Positions 45,310 through 56,155 of a DNA stretch of 64,000 nt are shown here, piece after piece. The translations under genes were made by a program, and so were the position numbers. The notes under the pieces are model-generated. The model saw nothing but the letters and a program-made list of their open reading frames with translations. It was not told the DNA's origin and did not search any database. The stretch is taken from assembly GCA_030761205.1 (NCBI GenBank), contig JAULJL010000027.1, forward strand, positions 9,305,001-9,369,000, in the 5' to 3' direction. Position 1 is the first letter of the stretch. The number at the start of each line of letters is the position of its first letter. This DNA is from Fremontodendron californicum (lineage: Eukaryota > Streptophyta > Magnoliopsida > Malvales > Malvaceae).

Positions 45310-46414
45310 TGATAAGCTCATAAAATACACATTTTATGTATTTTCTATTCTTAGTTTTAGTTATGTTTTCGATCTTTATTTAGATTACTTATATTATGTT
45401 TTTGAATTTTAGGTATATTTAGGAGAATGAAGTGAAAATATGTCAATAATGATGGTAAAGTGCTTACAAAATCATAATCACAAGATGGAAAAAGACTTGG
45501 GAGTCAAAAAGATCAAAATCTGGTTGCAAAGCAAGAGGACAGATTTGACCCCTGGAGCTTGTTTCTAGGAAAACGTGATGTTAAATTTCTTATTTAAACG
45601 TGATGTTAGGTTAAGGGTGATTTCAAAGCCCTAGACATTTTTTGTAATTGATTTTCATATTCTATCTATTATTGGTTTTCTATCAAAGTTGCTTATGTTC
45701 TTCTATAAGAATTGTTCATGATGTTGTCTTGATTTGTTTAGGTGGCCCACTAGATAGATCTTGATAATTATCTACTGCTAGTTTAAGAGTTTCGATACGT
45801 AGCTTATCTTGATTTCTATTTAATAGTGGCAATTTGTGGTGAATAATTATGTTAAAGTTTTCACTAATTGCAAAGTGGAATATAATCTAAGTTAAATGAA
45901 TCCATATTTATGTGTTTGTTGCTTAGATCAACCTATCTTTCTCATCTTAAAACTGCTATCACTTTGAATCTATAGATGTTTATCTTAGGTTATTTGATAT
46001 TAGAGATTAAGTAGTGGCGTTTGTTATGCTTAACGACGAACTAAGGAAGGATTGGGGTAACACGGAAGATTGTTATCTACGGTTGTTAACTTTGATAGAT
46101 CATTGATATTGATAGGTCTGGAATTGATTCTTAGAATTGTCTAATGGTGGAGAATGAAACTTTAACCATACTTTATCATATTTGATTACCTCTCTTTATT
46201 TATTTACTTGCTTGCTTTGTATTTTCTTGTTTATTTTAGTTTTAAAATTATTTAAAAACCCCATTTTTCCTTTGTTTTTCTTGAATTTAATTATAAACCA
46301 ATAATTTATAAATTAAAATTCAATCCCTGTAAATTCGACCTTACTAACTACTATACTTATAATTGATATTTTTAGTACAAAATTAAATAAAAATATACTA
46401 TTTTGAGTGCATCA
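45310..46414 (+). mobile_element. Solo LTR of a Gypsy-type element (1.1 kb)
   Basis: TG...CA ends (TGATAAGCTCATAAAATAC ... TTTTGAGTGCATCA), flanked by ATTTT (45305-45309) and ATCTT (46415-46419), a 5-bp duplication with one mismatch. No internal sequence on either side. The interior includes the ACGACGAACTAAGGAAGG phrase common in plant Gypsy LTRs. It ends about 290 bp 3' of gene 2. Orientation is not certain. Confidence 0.75.
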
Positions 46415-46702
46415 ATCTTCATTTTAAAACTAAAGTAATTAGGTCTTAAGTAGGATCTAAACCATGAAAACTAGACTTTAGGACCCAAGACCGATAATTT
46501 GCCACTGGAAGCCCTATTATTCCTTAGGGATATTCTGGCACTAATAATAAAAATCCATTTTTTATTCATTGTGGAAACTTAAAATACAAAACCAACATAG
46601 CTTTCATTATTAAATTAGAATAACCCTTATTTCATCTCACAAAGTATTATTTATTTATAGAAAAATTATCTAATTAAGTTGAAAACTATATATAGCCTAA
46701 TT

Positions 46703-47586
46703 TTAGACACCACAATAAACTTTAAGACTAGATTGAGCTTTTTGACCATCCTCGGAGTAGCAGAATCCCAAGAATTCAGCGTAATCAAAGGGCTTATAGA
46801 GCACGGGGTGTGCTTCATCCACTAGCTCCTCTGGTGCCTTTATTATGTTACCTCCTTTTGGGACTGAAAACAGTCCAAGCGAGTACCTTGGCTTGTCTCC
46901 GCTCATCATCACGCGATGATAAGTAGCGTTCAATCGCCCATTTAACCATGCCTGCAACATTATCACACCAACTTAATTTATGTACAGTCATTGTTTTTCT
47001 TTTTTCACTTCTCAAATTTATTGCATATATTTAATTGTTAAAGAATGAACTCCAGAAAGGAACTTTCCTTTAGTTACAGGTTAAAGTCTATCCTATTTTT
47101 CTATAATATTAAAAGTCATTGCATTACATTTCTAGTAATACGGGTTTTAATAAAATATATAAAAAAAATACTATATTATATAAAAATGTTCATAGATCCG
47201 GTAGTGTCATCAAGTTGACATTTTTAACAGTTAAGCTTAGGTTTTAGCTGGCCCTTCTATATATGTAGTATTTTATGATCAAAATAATGATTTTTTTATT
47301 CTAAATTTTCACAATATAAATTAAAATTAAATAAAATATATCATTTAAGACCAACTAGATCAAGTTATAATCTAAAAATCTAAGTCCAAATTTGGCACAA
47401 TTCAAGTCAAGTCTATGAGCCTGGATGGTAAGCTCTGTTGTTAGACACCTCTACTCGAATATCTAGTGTGTGTAGTGTTTACTTTAACATAATATATAAC
47501 TAATTAGCCTATACATGTTAATTATAAGTGGTCTATATATATGATGCAAAGCTAAATCATAAAAATATGAATTCCAATAATTTTGT

Positions 47587-47624
<38 letters not shown>

Positions 47625-48668
47625 GAATTCATCAACAGCAGCAACTGGAAGAAACTTACATGGAGAGATTCCCCAATGGTGACAATGAAAGAGTCTTTGG
47701 AGGGTTTCGCATCGATCCATTCTCCGTTTTTGCTCTGTACCCACAACCCATTAACCTCATTTTGGTACAATAAGGTCACTATGTTCTTGTCTGTGTGAGC
47801 TTTTAGTCCAAGCTGTGTTTCAGTGGTTTTTGGCCCTTCATATTTCATTACCCTAAGAAGGTAGTCCGTGGAGTCCATGTGCTCATCCATATATTTCTCA
47901 AGATGGAAACTCTCTAATATCATTCTTCTTATCATTCGATCTAACTCCGATAATTGCTTTGAGAAGGATTGTATAGTTTTGCTGTCAATAATAAGTAGAG
48001 GTGTTACGGACCAGCATATATATACTATATGTCTGTCGATAGAATATTAGATTTTAAATTTTAATGATCAAAGTTGTTCAAATTTTGATAATCTCAAATA
48101 CCAAATTATATATATGGATAAAAAACATATAATAAGAAATAAGTATATGTATATATAGACTATGCTATTTGGTGGAAAAATATGTAAGTTGCATTATTTA
48201 GCTGACAATATGTATGGTACTATTTTGGTTTTATGCCAAATGAAGAGTTTGACGAGAAATTACTGGAAAATTAGGTATAAGGAAATTTATGAACCTGAAA
48301 CTTGTATTTCCTTGAGGCCAAAATGTAGTAGTCTGGGCTTCAACTTTTTCAATAACGTCTGCATCATCAATGCCCATGCTCTCAAACAATGGTACTTGAG
48401 GGTGTTGGCCAATATACCCATGAAAAGGGAATTTGGAAACATTGCGAGTTTTGATTTGTAAAGGGAGATCAAAAAGCTCTTCCATGGCTCCAAACATTGC
48501 CTTCCGAATCTCGAGAGGGATCTTGTCGAACAAAGCCTCAAAGCAACCGTACTCTTGAAGGGCTTGTTGGACTTGCTCTTTCACTAAATCCCACTCATTG
48601 GTGCCCGGTTTTAGGTCTGACTTAGTGAAATCAATGACTGGAAGCTTTAGATGTGTTTCGGAGCCCAT
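46703..48668 (-). CDS. AOP1-like: Gene 2: AOP1-like 2-oxoglutarate/Fe(II)-dependent dioxygenase, three exons
   Basis: Exons 48295-48668, 47660-47981 and 46703-46951 join in frame (374+322+249 nt) to 314 codons plus TAA. Introns are 313 and 708 bp with GT...AG ends, at the same codon positions as gene 1. H187/D189 (AHTDKN) and H244 (YHRV) should bind iron; R254/S256 (RYS) should bind 2-oxoglutarate. The DIOX_N part starts LPVIDFTKSDLK, and the C-terminus KAPEELVDE...YCGV is again AOP-like. I chose the Met at 48668 because MGSETHLKLPVIDF matches gene 1 and family length; the upstream Met at 48812 would add an unlikely basic extension. A T-run of about 32 nt in intron 2 (47591-47622) begins about 38 bp past the donor. 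Probably functional; substrate unknown. Confidence 0.95.
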
Positions 48669-48756
48669 TTCTGATCTATAAAGCACAATGAAGGTTTTTC
48701 TTTTTTCTTTTTTGCGACTAGTTCGTTGTGAAGCTTTTTCATGTAAATGACCCAAC

Positions 48757-48764
48757 TTATACAC
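48757..48764 (-). promoter_or_regulatory. Possible TATA box of gene 2
   Basis: Minus strand TGTATAAG, about 90 bp upstream of the start codon at 48668. Weak prediction; the region 48669-49137 otherwise shows no element or gene. Confidence 0.4.
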
Positions 48765-49137
48765 AGCTCTAGCCAGAGATGCGTGTATCCCTATGGGCAC
48801 ATGAATGATCAAGAAATTGTCGTTTTAATTTCAAGAATTCCTTTACAAAAAGATACTTTGAATGTACTCTGTCCAGCCAAGTTTACTTATGTAACCCTTA
48901 TTTTATTGCGGTTTTGAATTATGAATCACGTTTGACGCTTGATAAATTAATAATAAAAATACTTCTAGTAAATAAAATTTGTTTGGAGGCAGCATATTTT
49001 CAGGACCATCACGTGATTTCTTTTTATTGGTATCTTCTTTTCAGGGGTAAGACTCAATTAAGGTGGATTTGTATTTAAGGTAACAACATGAGATCGTTGC
49101 TATATGTGTCGTGTAGGAACCCCACAAATTTTAACTT

Positions 49138-49673
49138 GGGTAAATTTAAAAAAATCTCTCAATAGTCAAATAATTATTAAATTATTTAATAGGTAAAAAT
49201 TATTTAAAAAAGTGAAATAAAAAAATTAAAAATTGTTAAGAAGGATATTGTAAAGACAAAATTACTTTTAATGAAAAATCTTTTTTTTTCTTTCTCCTCT
49301 TATTAAAAAATATTATTTTTTTAAAATTTTAATTAAAAATAAATTTTAAAAAAAATAAAAAAGTATTATTTTTAAATTTTAAAAAAAAAATTAGAAATAT
49401 TATTGTTATTATTTATTTAAATTTTTTAATTAAAAAATAAAAAATATTTAAATATTTAATTTTTAAAATTTAAAAAAATATTTTTTTAATTAAAAAAGTA
49501 AATTAAAAAATAATAGGAGAAGTGAGGATAATGTTTTTTTTTATCAAGGGTAATTTTGTCCTTACAATTTTCTTCTTAACAATTTTTTATTTTTTATTTT
49601 TTTAAATAATTTTTTTATATTATATTATTTAACGATTATTGTATTGTTGATGGTATGTTTTTCAAATTTACTC
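49138..49673. mobile_element. MITE-like element with long inverted arms (about 536 bp)
   Basis: The left arm (49138-49265, GGGTAAATTTAAAAA ... AAAAATTGTTAAGAAG ... GACAAAATTAC) matches the reverse complement of 49540-49673 (GAGTAAATTTGAAAAA ... AAAAATTGTTAAGAAG ... GACAAAATTAC). The arms are therefore about 120 bp. No exact target duplication could be set. Long arms suggest a Mutator-like or foldback origin. Confidence 0.68.
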
Positions 49674-49789
49674 TTTTCATGTTTAAGTGAATTATTGATT
49701 GGATTTGTAGTAAGAATCTTTCTTATCAGTTACCATATAACGATGCAATGCATTTAACTAAAAATAATTATTTTTAGTAAAATATATAT

Positions 49790-51696
49790 TTTTTTCGAAA
49801 CGTGACATGTATTAATTTTAAATTAACTCGCGAGTTAACGTGCGGACCAACGTTTTATATATCATTTAAAATAAAATAAAATTTAAAAGCTAAAAATAAT
49901 TAATAAAATAATTTATTTTTTTAATTTATCTTTTCGAACGGATCGGGTATGGAGGATCTTAAATCAATCCATGAGTTATCGTACAGACCAAACCTTTTAA
50001 ATATATTATTTAAAAATAAAATATAAAAAAAAAACTTAATACTAAAAATTTAAATATATATATATATATAAAAGGACCCACCAATTTTTTTTTGTATTAT
50101 AAAGTAAGACAAAATTGTCTTTAAGATATTTCAAAAAAAGTTCCTTGAGTCTTAAGGACTCGAAAATTAAATGTAGTAGATTGATTTGCTTTAAAAGAAA
50201 ATTAAATGATGTATTTAAAAATGTTGGTCTATACGTTGACTTACGGATCGATTTAGGATCCATACCCGACCTGCTCCAAAACAAAGAAATTTATTTTATT
50301 AATTATTTTTATTTTATTTTAAATGATGTATTTAAAGGGTTGGTCAGTATGTTAACTAGCAGATCGATTTAGGATTCGTACCTGACCAGCAAGAAAAAAA
50401 GTTAAAAAAAGAAAAAAAATTATTAATTATTTTTTAATTTTAAATTATGTATTTAAAAGGGTTAGTTCGCATGTTGACTCACAGGTCGATTTAGGATTCA
50501 TACCCGACATGATCAGGAAAAAATAAAAATAAAAATATTTTATTAATTATTAATTATTTTAAGTTTTTAATTTTTATTTTCTAAATGATGTATTTAAAGG
50601 GGTTGGGTCTGCATGTTGACTCCCGTATCGATTTAAGATCTGTACCCGACCCGCTTGGGAAAAAAACTTACAAAATAAAATTTATTTTATTAATTACTTT
50701 TATTTTAATTTTAAATGGTGTATTTAAAGGTTTGGCACATACGTTCACTCGCAGATCGATTTAGGATCCAAAATCAACCCGCTTGAAAAAAGCATTAAAA
50801 ACATTATTTTATTAATTATTTTTAGTTTTTAATAATTATTTTATTTTATTTTATTTTATTTTATCTTACTTTATTTTATTTTATTTTAAAATGATGTATT
50901 TAAATACGTTGATCCGCACATTGACTCGCAGATCGTTTTAGGATATGTATCCGACCCGCACGGAAAAAAAGTTAAAAAAAAAAATAAATTTTATTAATTA
51001 GTTTTTATTTTAATTTTAAATAATGTATTTAAAAGGGTTAGTCTGTACGTTGACTCGCGGGTCGATTGAGAATCCATACCCTATCGGCTCGGGAAAAAGT
51101 TAAAAAATTTATTTTTATTTTAAATGATTTATTTAAAGGGTTGGTCCGCACGTTGACTCACGGGTCGGTTTAGGATCCGTACTCAACCGACTCCGGAAAA
51201 AAGTTAAAAAAAAAGTTAAAAAAAAGTTAAAAAAAAAGTTAAAAAAAAAGGTAGATCCGCACATTGAGTCGCGGGTCGATTTAGAATCCAGACCCAATCC
51301 GCTCGGGAAAAAAAGGAAAAAAAGAAAAAAGAAAAAAAGAACTTGCTGCTAATCTATGTGAGAAAATCGATCTTAAGAGAGAATAAAATACACACCACAA
51401 TTTTATTTTCTTATTTTTTACCTCGTATAAATAAAAATATACTGCATGCAATAAAGTCTAAATATTTATATATATATTTATAAATTTTAAAAAATGCATT
51501 TATATTACGTAATTTATAAATAGACAATTACCATAAATTTAATTTTCATAATTAACAAAATATTATTACAATTTGAAAAAAAAAATTAAATAAAAAGTAT
51601 TATTTAATAAAATATAATTTAAATTTAATTTATTACTATTATTAATTAATAAAAAAATTTAAAAGTACCCTTGCGAAGCAAGGTTTTTTTTTCTAG
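49790..51696 (+). mobile_element. Helitron related to 20316-21206, with minisatellite expansion; 5' end uncertain
   Basis: The 3' end is canonical: a perfect hairpin CCTTGC-GAA-GCAAGG (51669-51683) followed after a T-run by CTAG and then T. Near the end, AACTTGCTGCTAATCTATG matches the other Helitron's AACTTGCTGCTAATCAGAG. Inside are about nine direct copies of a phrase like CGCACGTTGACTCACGGGTC...GATTTAGGATCC (near 50230, 50345, 50470, 50610, 50740, 50920, 51050, 51150, 51260), plus two in reverse at 49826-49990. No TCTATACTAC-like 5' end is seen, so it may be truncated. Non-coding. Confidence 0.75.
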
Positions 51697-51763
51697 TTTC
51701 ATTTATGAATCTGTGGGAGTACAACCTGTTTGTATAGCAGGTACAATCATTTCTGGACAATGT

Positions 51764-52114
51764 TCAATCCAAATTTTTTCCCCTTGGATTTGTACCATGC
51801 CTAGCTAATAAATGAGAAACTTCATTCCCTGGTCTTGCTATGTGCCTCACATTACAATTATGAAAATTTTGCATTTTCAATCTTGCTTCATCAATTATAG
51901 TTCCAATTGGAGACAAATCTCTTTCCTTTGATTGAAGTTGTTTGATTATTTGTAGAGCATCACCTTCGAGTATTATCTTTGTGAATCCCATTGCATGTGC
52001 AAATTGCAAGGCTTTTGTTGTTGCATATGCTTTTACCAGCAACGCACTAGTTACATCAGGGATATTATTGGCAACTGTTGCTAATACAACACCTTCCCCA
52101 TTTCGGATCACCAC
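51764..52114 (-). pseudogene. LINE RNase H domain
   Basis: Residues ALLVKAYATTKALQFAHAMG, IILEGDALQII and the ending RHIARPGNEVSHLLARHG are those of the plant LINE RNase H (RVT_3): E in the A-rich helix is replaced (KAYA where EAxA is usual), D in EGDA is kept. The first part is in the neighbouring frame (end of 52117-52557). Confidence 0.9.
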
Positions 52115-52116
52115 TC

Positions 52117-52929
52117 CTATACACCCTGTATCAAAGTTAACTTCAAAGAAATCAGGGTTTGGTGGTTCCCAGACTTGTTTTTGTTTAACTCCAGTTGTCG
52201 TTCAACTTGTGCTGCATTATAATCTGAGGCGTATTTCTGCACAAACATCATAGTATCTTGCACACCTCTGCATTGTCTTCCATGAAGCTCCGTATTTCTT
52301 TCACCCCATATTATCCAAATCGTGAGCATAAACAACTGAAATTTAGTCGGATCAATGGTTTGACAGACCTGCTTCAGCCAATCAGTAGTGTCAGGATACT
52401 CATTAGTGTCAGGTGTCCAACTGAAACCAAGATGTGACCAGATGTTAGAAGCACATGAACACTCTCGTATTGCATGTATAACAGATTCATTGGCCTCATC
52501 ACATCTAAAGCATACTTTATTTACATCTAGTCCTCTTCTGTCCAAATTAATCATCACTGGTAGTCCTCCATAATATATTCTCCAGAGCTACACCTTGACT
52601 TTAGTTGGAACCTCGCTTGTCCAAATACGCTTCCATACTACTCCAGTCCTTGCATTAGGTTCAGCATTGTCTCCAAGTGGTCCTTCATGCAGGTGGCTTA
52701 GTAACAGTTTGTATCCAGTCCTGACCGTATATAATCCTTTGTTATCATAGTGCCAGACTAGCTCATCTGGGGATCCCAACTTACTAATCGGCATTTCACA
52801 AATCATCTTGACTTCTGGAGGTGAGAATATTCTACTTATTAAATCTTTTCTCCATTGCATTGTGGTTGAGTCTATAAGTTCACTGACTAAACTGTCTTCT
52901 CCCCAATCTCCTTGTGGCGAATGAATCAT
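52117..52929 (-). pseudogene. LINE zf-RVT region
   Basis: 52929-52588 has PDELVWHYDNKGLYTVRTGYKLL and a tag VPTKVKV, then an in-frame TAG at 52588-52590, then LWRIYYGGLPVMINLDRRGL and CFRCDEANESVIHAIRECSCASNIW, the cysteine/histidine motif of zf-RVT. The stop replaces a residue between KV and LW in an otherwise continuous frame. Confidence 0.9.
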
Positions 52930-53149
52930 GAAAGAGTTTGGATTTGGTAACCACTTCTCCTTCCATATTTTAATGCTTTGCCCGTTTCCTACTCTTCATC
53001 GAATGCTTTTCTCTAACAAATCCTTTGCCCCTCAAATGCTCCTCCAAGTGAAGGATGGATTTTGTCCCAGTCTTGCCTTTAAAAACGGAACATGTGGAAA
53101 ATATTTAGCTTTGAGTACTCGATAAGCCAGAGTGTTTTTTTCCTTCATC

Positions 53150-54560
53150 AAACGCCATCTTTGGTTGGCCAAAAGAGCCTTGTTGAAACAATCCATTTCT
53201 CAAAAGCCCATGCCTCCTATGTACTTTGAATGGCACATGTCTACCCATTTTCTCCAATGTATACCCCTCTTGTCCTTGTTATGGCGCCACCAATAGTTGC
53301 TAAGAATGGAGTTTATTTCATTGCATAGAGTCTTTGGGAGTTTAAATACGTTCATGGCATAAAAAGGAACTGCATACAAAATAGCTTTTATGAATACTTC
53401 ACGTCCTCCTTGAGATAAGCATCTGCTACTCCATCCTCGTATTTTGGTCTGAAGCCTTTCTTTAAGTTCTCGGAATGCCTATTTTCTCTCTCTACCGGCC
53501 ATTGTGGGTAACCCCAGGTATCTTTCTAGACTGGATGTTGCATGAATGTTAAATATGCTATGTTGTTCATTTTTTCATAGTTGCAGTCATGTTGCCACGG
53601 AAGAACAAAGCTGATTTGTCAAAATTAATCTTCTTGCCAAAGCTTTCTTCATAACACTGTAGCAAGTACCTCATCTTTTCACTTTCGCTACTAATTGCCT
53701 TGGCAAACAGCAGGCTGTCATCCGCTAAGAATAGATGAGTAACTCTCGGCCCATATCTACTTGCTCTCACTCCATGTAGCAGTCCCTCTCTCTGGGCTTT
53801 AGCTAGCAAGGCAGATAAACCTTCACTGCAAATCAAAAACAAATAAGGAGATAACAGGTCTCTTTGACGGAGCCCTCTCCCTGGGAAAAATTTATCCATG
53901 ATGCATCCATTAACAATAAGTGAATATGAGACTGAGGTAACACAATGCATTATGATATTAATCCATCTATCATGGTACCCCATTTTTTTCATCATAGCCC
54001 ATAAGAAGGACCATTCCACCCTATGCTTTGCTCATATCGAGTTTAAGGGCTAAATATCCATCTTTACCATGCTTTCTGGATTTCAAGGTGTGAAATAACT
54101 CATATGCAACTAATACACTGTCAGTTATCAGTCGACCAGGGACAAATGCACTCTAAGTCTCACTGATGCAAATGGGAAAAACATATTTAAATGTATTAAC
54201 CAATACTTTTGCTATAATCATATAGAGAACATTGCTAAGGCTAATAGGTCTAAATTGGTGATGTGTTTTGGGTCTTTTGTCTTAGGAATAAGCACAACAT
54301 GAGAATGGTTAATCAATGACAGGTCTGTTCCTTCATTTAGAAAAGAAAGACGGAAATTAATCATATCATGTCCAATAATATGCCAATTTTTTTTTTTTTT
54401 TTTTTTTTTTTTTATAGAAAAGAGCAGGCATACCATTTGATACTGGTGCTTTGGTTGGGTGCATTTGCTTTATTGCTAAAAGAATCTCTTCAACTTTGAA
54501 TTCTGATAAAAGGAGATTGTTTATTTCATTAGTGGCTCAGGTTTCGACTGCCTCAAGCAT
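53150..54560 (-). pseudogene. LINE reverse transcriptase
   Basis: The part at 54019-53567 is clear: GYHDRWINIIMHCVTSVSYS, GRGLRQRDLLSPYLFLIC and the polymerase box FLADDSLLF. Upstream pieces (near 54300) include NHSHVVLIPKTKDPKHITN in another frame. A 27-nt T-run at about 54390-54416 interrupts the frame. Confidence 0.92.
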
Positions 54561-54929
54561 ATAATCAAGTTGGCTTGTTCCTTGAGATTGAAAAAGTTGT
54601 CGACAGTAACCTGTAGCAATCGCCTTAATTGATTCCTCATCATCACACCATTCACTAACCTCATTCTCCAGTCCTCATATAGCATTAAATCCTCTTCTCT
54701 GGGTAGCCTGTAAATGAAAGAGTTTTTGTCTCCTTCTCTGAACCAACTGAGGTGAGATCATTGTGCCCGAAATAATTCTTCTTGTTCAAGTAAAGTGTTC
54801 ACTTGATTTCAGCTACTTTGTTCCTTCATCAGGGTGGTTGTATTCATTGGGTCATCTCTGAGGTTTTTTAGTTCTTCCATCAGTCCATCAATTTTACCCC
54901 TTCTATCCTGAAGTCGTCTCTGTTGCCAC

Positions 54930-55609
54930 TATCTAAGGTGAGATTCCGTATTATCCAGCTTCTCCATAATATTCACGCTTTCTTTACTTTGCCACGCTTT
55001 CATGATTTCCATTTCAGAATCCTACTCCTTCACCCACATGGCTTCAAAGTGTTTTCTGCTCTCTTTTTTCCCTTGTCATTTTGGTGGTTGTTTCTCAATT
55101 GTATTAAGTAAAATTGGATAATGATCCGAAATCGGTGCTGCCATATGATAAACACCATACATAGGAGACAATGATACCCAGCTACTAGTTGCCACCGCTC
55201 GGTCTAGCATCTCTTTGACATTATTGTCTTCCCGATTACCTCGTTCCCAAGAATACCAGGCGCCTATAAATCCAATGTCTTCCAACCCACTGTCTTCCAA
55301 AGCCTCCTTAAATGCTGCCATTTGAGTTTCTCTCCTCAAGCCACCCCCTTATTTTTTCATGACTCCACATGATTTCATTAAAATCACCTAAGCATATCCA
55401 CGGTTTAGATGATCTTGTTGCCAAATTCCAAAGTAACTTCCATGAATCTCGGCGTCTTTGCATATCTGGTTCTCTATAAAATCCTATCAGCCTCCATTCC
55501 TCCGTATCCTATTCTCCTTCAACCTTCATATCAATAGGGTTTTTTGAATAATTGAGAAGTTTAAGGTTAACATCCTCCTTCCATAACATAGCCATTCCTC
55601 CACTACTAT
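54930..55609 (-). pseudogene. LINE endonuclease (EEP/APE type), 5' end missing
   Basis: Begins mid-domain at the LTR junction with GGMAMLWKEDVN-like sequence; LGDFNEI is near 55390 and the SDHYPIL motif near 55110. A frameshift lies near 55330-55350. Confidence 0.88.
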
Positions 55610-56155
55610 TGTAGACACCTAATTTTGTTCGGACCACTAAAACAAGTATCTTTTTTGTCTAAACTGATGTTTCAGAATGCAAAAAAGCTTTTCTCATCCT
55701 ACAGGTGGTACTCCGAGACTTAGTCTAAGAAAACAGACATAAAAAGTCAATCTTGAAAAAGTCAATCCCAGAAAGTCAACCCCAAAAGGTCAATTACTAA
55801 AAAAGTCAAGCCACTTTCAAAATCAAGATTCAATGTTCAATTGAAAAATGGTGAAAGAATTTTGATAATCCGAGGTCTACATTGAAAGATATGGAGTTCG
55901 AAAGTTGGGTTACGGAAATTCAGTAGAAAGGAAACCTTAGTTCAGAAAATTTGGGGAAAAATGCTTAAACGATCAAATTGGTCAAAATTGGAGGTTCCAA
56001 ATGAAAAATAAGCACTGATTACAGGTAATGAAGAGGCTACTTGGAAGAAAAACTGAAGGAAAAATTAATTCGAAAGAAAACCGAGAATTAGGGTTTTTGC
56101 TGGATTTCGGTTAAATTGGAAAAAATTGCAAAAATAGCCCTATTCGGTAAAACTA
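55610..56155 (+). mobile_element. 5' fragment of a Tat-type LTR
   Basis: Starts TGTAGACACCTAATTTTG and runs about 545 bp colinear with LTR-D (61075 on) and LTR-A, then switches abruptly at about 56155 to LTR-end sequence in the opposite orientation. It makes an inverted repeat with 60300-60811. It lies directly against LINE endonuclease sequence. Confidence 0.8.

Larger units (their letters stand above)
51697..55609 (-). mobile_element. L1-type LINE, 5'-truncated, decayed
   Basis: In minus-strand order: endonuclease, reverse transcriptase, zf-RVT and RNase H domains, about 3.9 kb. The 5' end is lost at the LTR junction 55609/55610. The 3' end adjoins the Helitron; the T-run 51684-51692 could be its poly(A) tail. 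Many frameshifts and stops. Confidence 0.92.

Noticed and set aside
48669..48812. Upstream in-frame Met for gene 2 at 48812
   Set aside because: Would add about 48 basic residues absent from gene 1 and from the family; the Met at 48668 aligns with the gene 1 start.
54384..54416. T-run near 54400 as a LINE or gene boundary
   Set aside because: RT sequence continues on both sides, so it is an internal homopolymer.
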